A stretch of DNA of 16,421 bases from Spirochaetales bacterium (GTDB lineage: Bacteria; Spirochaetota; Spirochaetia; Sphaerochaetales; Sphaerochaetaceae), in the NCBI GenBank assembly GCA_022771185.1, contig JALFCJ010000082.1, forward strand, positions 1-16,421, read 5' to 3'. The notes under the pieces were generated by a model that searched no databases, had not been told where the DNA came from, and saw only the letters and a program-made list of their open reading frames with translations. The position numbers were made by a program, and so were the translations under genes. Positions 5,907 to 13,018 of the stretch are shown here, piece by piece (position 1 is the first letter of the stretch; every line of letters starts with the position of its first letter).

Positions 5907-6801
5907 TATATCAGAGGAAGTAAAAAAAGCACTAGACGAAAAGAAGCCTATAGTTGCACTTGAAAGCACCATTATTTCCCATGGTATGCCATACCCAAAG
6001 AATGTGGAGACAGCTTTAAGAGTTGAGGAAGAAGTAAGAAAAAACGGTGCTGTTCCTGCTACTATAGCTATTATCGGGGGACGTTTGAAGGCCGGTTTGA
6101 CTAAAGACGAAATCGAGTATTTTGGAAAGAAGGGTACTCTGATAACGAAGGCTTCTCGTCGCGATATTCCTGCACTCATTGCTAGAAAAGAGGATGGAGC
6201 TACTACTGTTGCTGCTACAATGATCATTGCTTCCCTTGCTGGAATAGACGTCTTCGCAACCGGCGGAATTGGAGGAGTACATAGAGGCGCAGAAACGACA
6301 ATGGATATTTCTGCAGATATGGATGAACTCTCGAAAACTGGAGTTATGGTAGTATGTGCAGGGGCCAAAGCTATTCTGGATCTTCCTCTTACTATGGAGT
6401 ATTTGGAGACTAAAGGCGTAAATGTCATCGGGTACACTACAGATGAGCTTCCTGCCTTCTATACAAGAAAGAGCGGACTTAAGGTTGTATGGCGATGCGA
6501 TACACCTAAAGAGATAGCAGATATCTGGAAAGTTCAGAAGGACATCTATCCTGGAACCGGACTTTTGGTGACAAACCCTATTCCTGAGGAATACTCCATG
6601 GATAGTGAGTACATTAATAAAGAGATTGATATCGCTATAGAAGAGATGAACAAGTTGGGAATAAAGGGTAAAGAGACTACACCTTATCTTTTGGACAAAA
6701 TCCAAAAACTAACAGGTGGCGAGAGCTTGGAAGCGAATATCAGGCTGGTACTAAATAACGCAATGTTAGCTTCCAAGGTCGCAGTTGAATTGAAGAAATA
6801 A
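5890..6801 (+). CDS. psuG: Pseudouridine-5'-phosphate glycosidase
   Basis: The 303-residue cytoplasmic enzyme splits pseudouridine 5'-phosphate into uracil and ribose 5-phosphate, completing the pathway begun by psuK. Residues corresponding to the E. coli active site, at a constant offset of six, are all present: Glu25 (VALEST), Lys87 (LITKAS), Asp143 (DISAD), Lys160 (CAGAKAILD), which forms the Schiff base in this family, and Asn283 (ANIRLV). The start is TTG at 5890, preceded by AAGGAGAT (5877-5884); the gene overlaps psuK by 17 bases, so translation is coupled. Length matches the family. A good terminator follows 7 bases after the stop. Confidence 0.95.
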   Translation: MKKYLDISEEVKKALDEKKPIVALESTIISHGMPYPKNVETALRVEEEVRKNGAVPATIAIIGGRLKAGLTKDEIEYFGKKGTLITKASRRDIPALIARKEDGATTVAATMIIASLAGIDVFATGGIGGVHRGAETTMDISADMDELSKTGVMVVCAGAKAILDLPLTMEYLETKGVNVIGYTTDELPAFYTRKSGLKVVWRCDTPKEIADIWKVQKDIYPGTGLLVTNPIPEEYSMDSEYINKEIDIAIEEMNKLGIKGKETTPYLLDKIQKLTGGESLEANIRLVLNNAMLASKVAVELKK

Positions 6802-6807
6802 AGATGC

Positions 6808-6837
6808 AAGAGGGGACAAAAAGTCCTCTTTTGTGTT
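6808..6837 (+). terminator. Rho-independent terminator after psuG
   Basis: A 10-bp stem (6808-6817 with 6823-6832, two G-T pairs), loop AAAAA, merging into a T-rich tail. It ends the psuKG transcript. Confidence 0.8.
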
Positions 6838-6851
6838 TCTTTCGTGAATCA

Positions 6852-6881
6852 TTGTAATTTTTCTTATTTTTGTCCTATTTA
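6852..6881 (+). promoter_or_regulatory. Promoter of rmuC, predicted leaderless transcript
   Basis: TTGTAA (6852-6857), 18 bases, TATTTA (6876-6881), then exactly 6 bases to ATG 6888. No Shine-Dalgarno is present, so the mRNA probably begins at the start codon. Confidence 0.5.
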
Positions 6882-6887
6882 AAGAAT

Positions 6888-8294
6888 ATGGAATATTTCA
6901 TAATTGCGCTTTTATTAATAATTGTCGTTCTCTTAGTCGTCGTCTTGGCCAGAACAAAGAAAACCAAAGATGAATCGCCTCTTGTTTTGGGAGAAGAGGA
7001 AGTCTATAAGATTCGAGATAGTATAAGACACGATAATGAAGAGTCTTTTTCCCGCTTTCAGAATTCCTTGGACAGAGATATGTCTAAGGTAGGTTATGAG
7101 TTAAAGACTATGGGTGATAGAATAGATTCACGGCTTTCAAAAAGCGAAGAATCTATGAACACTTTCATGACTAATGTCATGGATAGGATGAGAAAGGAAA
7201 GCGATCTAAACACTGAAAGATCGATCTCAAGCCAGAAAGCCATAGAAGGAAACTTTGATAGAATCAGGGAAGAGAACAGGGTGGCCTTCCATGATTTTTC
7301 AGATAAGACAGAAAAGCTCACTCTCTCTGTCAAAGAGGGGATGGAGGGAATAAAGAAGAGCAATGAAGAGAAGCTTAAAGAGATACAGGATGTGGTGGAT
7401 CAGAAGCTTCAGGAGACGTTGGACAAACGTATCGCCACTTCTTTTAAGGCTGTAACTGAGAATCTGGAGAAACTCTATGAATCAATGGGGTCATTAAACA
7501 CACTTACCAGCGACGTAAAGAAAATGAATTCTCTCTTTTCCAATGTCAAAAGCAGAGGTGTATGGGGAGAGATGCAGGCGGAGAATATCCTCTCTGATAT
7601 TCTTACCAATGATGAATGGGTGAGAAACTTTTCTCCTCGAGGAAACAGAGAGATGGTGGAGTTTGCAATACGCATGCCTGGAAAAGAGGGTGATGTTTAT
7701 CTCCCGATAGACTCAAAGTTCCCTGTTAGCGACTTGGAGCGTTATAAAGAAGCTGTAGACTTGGGAGATGAAAAGAAAGCAGAGATTGAATCAAAGAACC
7801 TAAGGGATAGAATTCTCTCAGAGGCAAAAGATATTAATAAGAAATATGTCGTACCACCTATAACCACGGATTTTGCCATCCTTTTCGTACCTTCAGAGAC
7901 TATATATCTTGAAGCTATAAAAATGGATGGCTTGGTGGAGAGGCTGCAAAATGACTATAGAGTGGTCCTCACGGGGCCGAACAACTTCGCTGCCCTCCTG
8001 AACTCACTTCGCTTAGGATTTAGGACCATGCAGATAGAAGAGTATACTTCTACTATCTGGCATCTTTTTGAAGATATGAAGAAGCTGTTTGCAGATCTAT
8101 CAAAATCTATAGATGACTCAAAGAAGCAGATAGACAAGGCTTCAGAGTCTCTTGATGGAGCCAAGAGAAAGAAAGAGAAGATTTCTACCGTACTGTCTCA
8201 TATAGAGTCCAGTGCAGAGAAAGCGGCCATTGATGATATCGACGCCTATTATGAGGAGTCTAAAGTACTTGTAGAGGAGAAAAAAGACGAATAA
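6888..8294 (+). CDS. rmuC: RmuC-family protein (DNA recombination protein RmuC homologue)
   Basis: A 468-residue protein with one N-terminal membrane segment (about residues 3-22), a long charged coiled-coil stretch (about 45-200) and the RmuC domain. The domain is recognisable from RGVWGEMQAENILSDIL, VEFAIRMPG, YLPIDSKFPVSDLERY, ILFVPSETIYLEAI and the VVLTGPNNFAALLNSLRLGFRT block, then a second coiled coil at the C-terminus. In E. coli, loss of rmuC raises inversion frequency at short inverted repeats, and a nuclease-like fold is predicted; the activity has not been settled. A membrane anchor plus coiled coil is usual for the family. I chose ATG at 6888, which directly precedes the membrane segment; the in-frame TTG at 6870 lies upstream of the likely -10. 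Confidence 0.9.
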   Translation: MEYFIIALLLIIVVLLVVVLARTKKTKDESPLVLGEEEVYKIRDSIRHDNEESFSRFQNSLDRDMSKVGYELKTMGDRIDSRLSKSEESMNTFMTNVMDRMRKESDLNTERSISSQKAIEGNFDRIREENRVAFHDFSDKTEKLTLSVKEGMEGIKKSNEEKLKEIQDVVDQKLQETLDKRIATSFKAVTENLEKLYESMGSLNTLTSDVKKMNSLFSNVKSRGVWGEMQAENILSDILTNDEWVRNFSPRGNREMVEFAIRMPGKEGDVYLPIDSKFPVSDLERYKEAVDLGDEKKAEIESKNLRDRILSEAKDINKKYVVPPITTDFAILFVPSETIYLEAIKMDGLVERLQNDYRVVLTGPNNFAALLNSLRLGFRTMQIEEYTSTIWHLFEDMKKLFADLSKSIDDSKKQIDKASESLDGAKRKKEKISTVLSHIESSAEKAAIDDIDAYYEESKVLVEEKKDE

Positions 8295-8352
8295 ATGTAT
8301 GAAAACAAGTGTTATTATAAAAACTTTGCTTTCGTCTTCGGAAAAAACCGTC

Positions 8353-8358
8353 TAGAAT
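8353..8358 (+). promoter_or_regulatory. -10 element of the TetR gene, predicted leaderless transcript
   Basis: TAGAAT ends exactly 6 bases before the GTG at 8365. No Shine-Dalgarno is present and no convincing -35 is seen (TTCGTC at 8331-8336 has 16-base spacing). Confidence 0.45.
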
Positions 8359-8364
8359 AAACAC

Positions 8365-8967
8365 GTGCCAAAGATTGTTGATAAAGAAGAAAGAATGCAG
8401 ATGATTCTTGAAAAGGCTTTGGAAGTCTTTGCTAGAGTCGGTTATAGAGATTCGAACTTGTCTCTCATTGCAGAGGCATGCTCCCTTTCACGCCCTACAG
8501 TTTATCAGTACTTCAGTGATAAAAAAGAGATTTATTACTACGCAGTGAAAAACGTCACATCCAAGATGTTTGAGCGATACTCCCAGATTGCTTTCCATGA
8601 AGGAGAGGAAGACGAGATCGAGAGACTTAGACTTATTGTAGTAGATATCTTTACTTATGCCAGGGAGAATGAATCCACTCTTTCAAACCTAGTAGAGTTT
8701 ATTCTCTCAGAGAAGAAAGCGGGAGTAGATGTATATCAAGCTATCAGGAGCAGGACTGCCAAGATGCGCATTCTCATCAAGCGTCTCGTGCTTCAGGGCA
8801 TACATAGAAAGACTATACGGGAGTGCGATGTAGACAAAGTCGGAGAAGAGATATTCTCTCTTGTGGAAGCTGAAGCATTTCAGGTAGGTTTCTTCCCTTC
8901 ATTCTCTGCAGAGGAAGCTACTTCCATAGTCTCTGATTTTCTGGAATCTTTCAGAGAGAAAAGATAA
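8365..8967 (+). CDS. TetR/AcrR-family transcriptional regulator
   Basis: A 200-residue protein with an N-terminal TetR DNA-binding domain. The helix-turn-helix and its signature lie at about residues 28-58: NLSLIAEACSLSRPTVYQYF, then SDKKEIYYYAVKNV. The remainder is mostly helical, as in the ligand-binding and dimerisation domain, and is not specific enough to name a ligand. The start is GTG at 8365, giving PKIVDKEERMQMILEKALEVF, the normal beginning for the family. It lies 70 bases after rmuC and 78 before clpB on the same strand. An inverted repeat over the clpB promoter is a possible target, but TetR proteins more often control themselves or a divergent gene, and no divergent gene is present. 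Confidence 0.9.
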   Translation: MPKIVDKEERMQMILEKALEVFARVGYRDSNLSLIAEACSLSRPTVYQYFSDKKEIYYYAVKNVTSKMFERYSQIAFHEGEEDEIERLRLIVVDIFTYARENESTLSNLVEFILSEKKAGVDVYQAIRSRTAKMRILIKRLVLQGIHRKTIRECDVDKVGEEIFSLVEAEAFQVGFFPSFSAEEATSIVSDFLESFREKR

Positions 8968-8973
8968 TTTTAC

Positions 8974-9001
8974 TTGTCTTTTTTGAATCAATAGTTATAT
9001 T
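8974..9001 (+). promoter_or_regulatory. Promoter candidate for clpB
   Basis: TTGTCT (8974-8979), 16 bases, TATATT (8996-9001). The start would lie near 9008, inside the inverted repeat that follows. There is no CIRCE element (TTAGCACTC-N9-GAGTGCTAA) and no obvious sigma-32 type promoter. Confidence 0.4.
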
Positions 9002-9020
9002 TCATTTCGGATATGAAATA
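8998..9020. promoter_or_regulatory. Inverted repeat, candidate operator of clpB
   Basis: TATTTCAT (8998-9005) and ATGAAATA (9013-9020) are perfect 8-bp arms around a 7-base centre TTCGGAT. The site overlaps the presumed -10 and transcription start of clpB, 25 bases before its ATG. Form and place fit a repressor operator; a hairpin in the leader is the alternative, but without a T-run it is not a terminator. Confidence 0.55.
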
Positions 9021-9045
9021 GCTTCCGTTTATGTCGGAGGTAATT

Positions 9046-11613
9046 ATGAATTACGATAAATTTACTGTTAAAATGCAAAAAGCTTTGGAAGAAGCTATAA
9101 CGAAGGCTGATCAGGCTGGGCATAGCGAAGTAGTACCTGCTCACATGATTCTTGCCCTCATTGCCCAAAGCGACGGAGTATTAAGGCCTTTATTTGAAAA
9201 ACTGGGGGTATCCCCGGATGCTGTCTCTTCTGCAATGGAGAATATTCTCTCTAAGCTTCCTAAATCCTTTGGAGATACTCAGAAGACTTTTTCCCGAGCT
9301 ATGGCACGAATTCTTGGTGCCTGCGAGAAGACTGCAGGAGACTTCAAAGATGAGTATGTATCTGCAGAGCACTTCCTTCTTTCTCTATTGAATGATGAAT
9401 GTCAGGAGAAAGATGAATTGGAGAGACTTGGAATTACAAAGGATAATGTCTTGGAGGCTCTTAAAGCTATTAGAGGCAATCAGCGTATTACAAGTCAGGA
9501 CCCTGAGGCTCAATATGCTTCTCTGGATAAGTATTGTAAAGACCTTACCAGAGCGGCAAAGGAAGACAAGCTTGACCCTGTAATCGGAAGAGATGAAGAG
9601 ATCAGAAGAGTTATGCAGGTTCTTTCTCGTAGGACAAAGAATAACCCTGTATTGATCGGTGAACCAGGTGTAGGAAAGACTGCAATTGTAGAAGGGCTTG
9701 CACAAAGAATAGCAAAGGGTGATGTTCCTGAGTCACTTAAAGACAAGAGACTCTTGTCTTTGGATATGGGGTCTCTTATTGCAGGTGCAAAGTTCAGAGG
9801 CGAGTTTGAAGAGAGACTGAAGGGAGTGATTAACGAAGTCACAAAAAGTGAAGGCCATATCATTCTCTTTATCGATGAACTTCATACGATTGTAGGAGCA
9901 GGTGCGGCAGAGGGAAGTACAGATGCTTCCAACCTGATTAAACCTGCTCTTGCCAGAGGAGAGCTTCATGCAATAGGCGCTACTACTCTTGATGAATATA
10001 GAAAGTATATTGAGTCAGATAAGGCCCTGGAGAGAAGGTTCCAGCCTGTTTATGCAAAGGAACCTAGTGTAGAGGACACTATTTCTATTCTGAGAGGTCT
10101 ACAACCTAAGTACGAAGTACACCACGGAGTCAGAATCAAGGATGAGGCTTTGGTGGCTGCAGCTACGCTCTCCGATAGATATCTTACTTCTCGTTTCCTC
10201 CCTGATAAGGCAATAGATTTGGTTGATGAAGCCGCCAGCCAGATCAAGATGGAGATAGAGTCACAGCCTGAAGCATTGGATAAACTTCAGAGAAAGATTC
10301 TTCAGCTTCAGATTGAAAAGGAAGCTCTTTCAAGGGAGAACGACGAGCACTCTAAGGAAAGACTGGAAAAAATCAATGCAGAACTTGCAGATCTTCAGTC
10401 CAAGTATAATGCTCTTCATCTGGAGTGGCAGAACGAGAAGGATGCTATTCTTGCCCTAAGGGAAAAGAAAGCCCAGATGGAGAAGCTAACACAGAAGAAA
10501 GAGAATGCTGAGAGAAACGGAGACTTGAACACTGCGGCTCAGATCAAGTATGGTGAAATGCCTCAACTTGAGAAAGAGATAAAGGATGCTGAAGCCAAAG
10601 TAAACTCTTTCAAGAATGGAGAAGGAAGACTACTCCGAGAAGAGGTTACCGAGGATGATATTGCCAAAGTCGTATCTCTTTGGACAGGTATTCCTGTATC
10701 TAAGATGATGAGCTCCGAGATGCAGAAGTATACAGATCTGGAGAAGATTCTCTCCAAGTCTGTCGTCGGTCAGGATGAAGCCATCAGCGCTGTTAGCAAC
10801 GCCATAAGAAGAAACAAGGCAGGAATAAGTGATGAACACAGACCTCTTGGTTCATTCTTGTTTGCAGGACCAACAGGAGTAGGTAAGACCCTTCTTGCAA
10901 AGGTGTTGGCTGGCTTCTTGTTTGACGATGAGAAGGCTCTCACAAGAATCGATATGTCTGAGTACATGGAAAAGTACTCTGTGTCCAGACTTATTGGAGC
11001 GCCTCCAGGATATGTTGGATATGATCAGGGAGGACAGCTGACAGAAGTAGTCAGAAGACGTCCTTACTCAGTTATTCTCTTTGATGAAATTGAGAAGGCG
11101 CATCCTGATGTATTCAATGTACTTCTTCAGGTGTTGGACGATGGAAGACTCACTGATGGACAGGGTAGGGTTGTTGATTTTACAAATACAATCATAATAA
11201 TGACCAGCAACCTTGGCTCTGAAAGTATTCTTCGTGATCCAAAGAATGCAAAGAGTGAAGTTATGGAAGCCATTGCCCATACTTTCAAGCCTGAGTTCAT
11301 CAACAGAATTGATGAGATTGTTGTATTCAATCCTCTTGGAAAAGAAGAAGTCAGGAGAATTGTCCATCTTCAGCTGGAAGCACTTTCCAATAGACTTGAG
11401 AAGAAGAATATTCACTTCTCTTGGACTCCTGAAGTGGAAGACTACTGTGCAGAAGTGGGATTCGATCCTTCATTCGGTGCTCGTCCTATCAGAAGATGCA
11501 TACAGAATGAAATCGAGAACGAGCTTTCAAGGGCTATTCTGTCTGGAGCTGTATCAAGAGAAGGAAATGTCACAGCATCTCTCAAGGATGGAAAGATCGC
11601 CATCGGACTCTAA
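9046..11613 (+). CDS. clpB: ATP-dependent disaggregase chaperone ClpB (Hsp100)
   Basis: An 855-residue cytoplasmic hexameric AAA+ chaperone that, with DnaK, pulls proteins out of aggregates after stress. Domains in order: N-terminal repeat domain (about 1-145); NBD1 with Walker A GEPGVGKT (205-212) and Walker B FIDELHT (275-281); the coiled-coil middle domain (about 390-525), which separates ClpB from ClpA; NBD2 with Walker A GPTGVGKT (608-615) and Walker B VILFDE (676-681); and a C-terminal small domain with GARPIRR. There is no ClpP-binding IGF/L-type loop evident. I chose ATG at 9046, 5 bases after CGGAGG (9035-9040); an ATG at 9031 lies before that ribosome site. The last 60 bases overlap the 3' end of the gene on the other strand. 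Confidence 0.97.
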   Translation: MNYDKFTVKMQKALEEAITKADQAGHSEVVPAHMILALIAQSDGVLRPLFEKLGVSPDAVSSAMENILSKLPKSFGDTQKTFSRAMARILGACEKTAGDFKDEYVSAEHFLLSLLNDECQEKDELERLGITKDNVLEALKAIRGNQRITSQDPEAQYASLDKYCKDLTRAAKEDKLDPVIGRDEEIRRVMQVLSRRTKNNPVLIGEPGVGKTAIVEGLAQRIAKGDVPESLKDKRLLSLDMGSLIAGAKFRGEFEERLKGVINEVTKSEGHIILFIDELHTIVGAGAAEGSTDASNLIKPALARGELHAIGATTLDEYRKYIESDKALERRFQPVYAKEPSVEDTISILRGLQPKYEVHHGVRIKDEALVAAATLSDRYLTSRFLPDKAIDLVDEAASQIKMEIESQPEALDKLQRKILQLQIEKEALSRENDEHSKERLEKINAELADLQSKYNALHLEWQNEKDAILALREKKAQMEKLTQKKENAERNGDLNTAAQIKYGEMPQLEKEIKDAEAKVNSFKNGEGRLLREEVTEDDIAKVVSLWTGIPVSKMMSSEMQKYTDLEKILSKSVVGQDEAISAVSNAIRRNKAGISDEHRPLGSFLFAGPTGVGKTLLAKVLAGFLFDDEKALTRIDMSEYMEKYSVSRLIGAPPGYVGYDQGGQLTEVVRRRPYSVILFDEIEKAHPDVFNVLLQVLDDGRLTDGQGRVVDFTNTIIIMTSNLGSESILRDPKNAKSEVMEAIAHTFKPEFINRIDEIVVFNPLGKEEVRRIVHLQLEALSNRLEKKNIHFSWTPEVEDYCAEVGFDPSFGARPIRRCIQNEIENELSRAILSGAVSREGNVTASLKDGKIAIGL

Positions 11614-12150
11614 TAGAGCTTGATACTTTTCGGGAGTGTCGATATCGAATATGGAGCCGAGAGAAGAGGGAAGTGAGATAAAACCCATTTCCTTCAGATA
11701 TTCTTTCATAGAACCGGGATAGGCCAAGAGCCTTTCTCGGTTTTCTTTTTTATATGCTACAGGATGCCCTGGAACACCACCGAAGGAACATCTTGCGATG
11801 CTATTTTCTTCGAGTTTGGAAAAAAGATTAACTGCGTCTTCTTTTTTTAACAAAGGAAGATCTCCTGGAAGAATAGAAAAGTCATCGTTTTCGACAGCTT
11901 TTATACCTTCAAGGGTGCTGGTTCTCTGTCCTTCTTTGTAGTTTTTATTAAAGACGAAATCGGTATTTAATCCAGAAAGAGCCTCTTTGATTCTATCTTC
12001 TTCGTTTCCTACTACAACTATCACTCTGTCTGAAAAGGAGAGTGCGTTTTTGACTGTGGTTGTAATGATTGCTTCGTCTCTAAAGGGAAGAAGAAGCTTG
12101 TTTTTGCCCATTCTCTCAGATAAGCCTGCTGCAAGAACAATTGTGGTCAT
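11554..12150 (-). CDS. MobA/MocA-like nucleotidyltransferase
   Basis: A 198-residue single-domain NTP transferase of the GT-A fold. The nucleotide-binding signature LAAGLSERMGKNKLLLPF is at residues 6-23, the metal-site GDLPLL at 96-101, GHPV at 128-131 and FDIDTPEKY at 168-176. This set is typical of the MobA-like/MocA group (CTP:molybdopterin cytidylyltransferase and relatives). No molybdenum cofactor or xanthine dehydrogenase genes are nearby, so the acceptor substrate remains open; cytidylyl or guanylyl transfer to molybdopterin is one option. It is divergent from the DUF554 gene with 58 bases between start codons, and its 3' end runs 60 bases into clpB on the opposite strand. No Shine-Dalgarno precedes the ATG. 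Confidence 0.85.
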   Translation of the reverse strand: MTTIVLAAGLSERMGKNKLLLPFRDEAIITTTVKNALSFSDRVIVVVGNEEDRIKEALSGLNTDFVFNKNYKEGQRTSTLEGIKAVENDDFSILPGDLPLLKKEDAVNLFSKLEENSIARCSFGGVPGHPVAYKKENRERLLAYPGSMKEYLKEMGFISLPSSLGSIFDIDTPEKYQALLESDGDLSILERCCDISFS

Positions 12151-12156
12151 GAAAAT

Positions 12157-12184
12157 ATTCTACTTTTTTTATTGCTATTGAGAA
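12157..12184 (-). promoter_or_regulatory. Promoter of the nucleotidyltransferase, predicted leaderless transcript
   Basis: Read on the minus strand: TTCTCA (12184-12179), 16 bases, TAGAAT (12162-12157), then exactly 6 bases to the ATG at 12150. It overlaps the divergent promoter of the DUF554 gene. Confidence 0.45.
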
Positions 12185-12201
12185 AGGAAAAGTTCTAGCA
12201 T
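12172..12201 (+). promoter_or_regulatory. Promoter of the DUF554 gene, predicted leaderless transcript
   Basis: TTGCTA (12172-12177), 18 bases, TAGCAT (12196-12201), then 7 bases to the ATG at 12209. No Shine-Dalgarno lies directly before the ATG; the AGAAAGGAAA at 12181-12190 is 18 or more bases away and falls in the promoter spacer. Confidence 0.45.
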
Positions 12202-12208
12202 TTTCTCC

Positions 12209-12889
12209 ATGCTTGTTACTTTGATTAATGCACTCTCCGTTGTTATTGGCACTATTCTTGGGCTTCTCCTTAAGAAGAAGCTTCCCTCTTCTTTTCGTAC
12301 TATTGTTATGACTTCCTCCGGTCTAGTGACATTGGTGTTGGGGCTAGGTATGGCAGGAAGTGCAAATAGCACTCTCGGTGTTTTATTTGCCCTTATTGTA
12401 GGCGGTTTCATTGGATTCGCATTGAAAATAGAGGAGAGAATCGAAGCATTTGGAAATAGATTTCAAAAAGAGGGTGACGAAGGTTCCTTCGGTTTGGCAT
12501 TTCTTAATTCTTCCGTATTGTTTTGCTCCGGAGCCATGAGTGTTGTAGGTTCCATTAATGCAGGAACTACAGGAGATGGCTCTTTGATTTTGATAAAAAG
12601 TGTCATGGATGGATTTATGGCTATAGTCTTTGCTTCAACATATGGAAAGGGTGTTATTCTTTCTGCGTTGACCGTCCTTGTTTATCAAGGCTTTTTCGTT
12701 CTGGCTGGTTCCGCCATCTCTCCGATTCTTGGTGAAACAGGCATCAGCGACATTGCTGCGGCAGGAGGATATTTATTGTTGATGATCGGCTTTTCTCTAT
12801 TGGATATAAAGAAGACTAAGACTGCAAACTTCCTTCCTGCTCTTATATTTGCTCCTGTATTCGGTTGGTTGTTTTCATTTTTGGGATGA
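12209..12889 (+). CDS. DUF554 family integral membrane protein (YqgA-like)
   Basis: A 226-residue polytopic inner-membrane protein. Hydrophobic segments are at about residues 2-21, 31-49, 54-72, 95-115, 128-145, 147-170, 182-200 and 207-225, so about seven or eight. The middle block FCSGAMSVVGSINAGTTGDGS followed by LILIKSVMDGFMAIVFASTYGKGV is the recognisable core of the DUF554 family, which includes E. coli YqgA. The N-terminal part is rich in Gly, as in channels or small transporters, but no activity is established for the family to my knowledge. It is divergent from the nucleotidyltransferase and no terminator with a clear T-run follows it. Confidence 0.85.
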   Translation: MLVTLINALSVVIGTILGLLLKKKLPSSFRTIVMTSSGLVTLVLGLGMAGSANSTLGVLFALIVGGFIGFALKIEERIEAFGNRFQKEGDEGSFGLAFLNSSVLFCSGAMSVVGSINAGTTGDGSLILIKSVMDGFMAIVFASTYGKGVILSALTVLVYQGFFVLAGSAISPILGETGISDIAAAGGYLLLMIGFSLLDIKKTKTANFLPALIFAPVFGWLFSFLG

Positions 12890-12937
12890 AAATATGCAAT
12901 TTTTTGTATAAATATCTGAGTTTGTTTACTTTATTGT

Positions 12938-12966
12938 TTGGTCGCATTAAATTTCCATGTTAAAAT
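12938..12966 (+). promoter_or_regulatory. Promoter candidate for the zinc-ribbon protein gene
   Basis: TTGGTC (12938-12943), 17 bases, TAAAAT (12961-12966), giving a leader of about 45 bases ahead of the GGGGAG ribosome site at 13005-13010. Tentative. Confidence 0.35.
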
Positions 12967-13018
12967 CTCTCTGTTACAAAAATTTTAGTTTTATGACGTA
13001 AGGCGGGGAGCGTTATTT

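Noticed and set aside
5862..6705. Long minus-strand ORFs (191 and 229 codons) opposite psuG.
   Set aside because: They are by-products of psuG codon use; the plus-strand frame holds all active-site residues of the glycosidase.
8968..9045. CIRCE heat-shock operator before clpB.
   Set aside because: The inverted repeat present does not match TTAGCACTC-N9-GAGTGCTAA in sequence or spacing.
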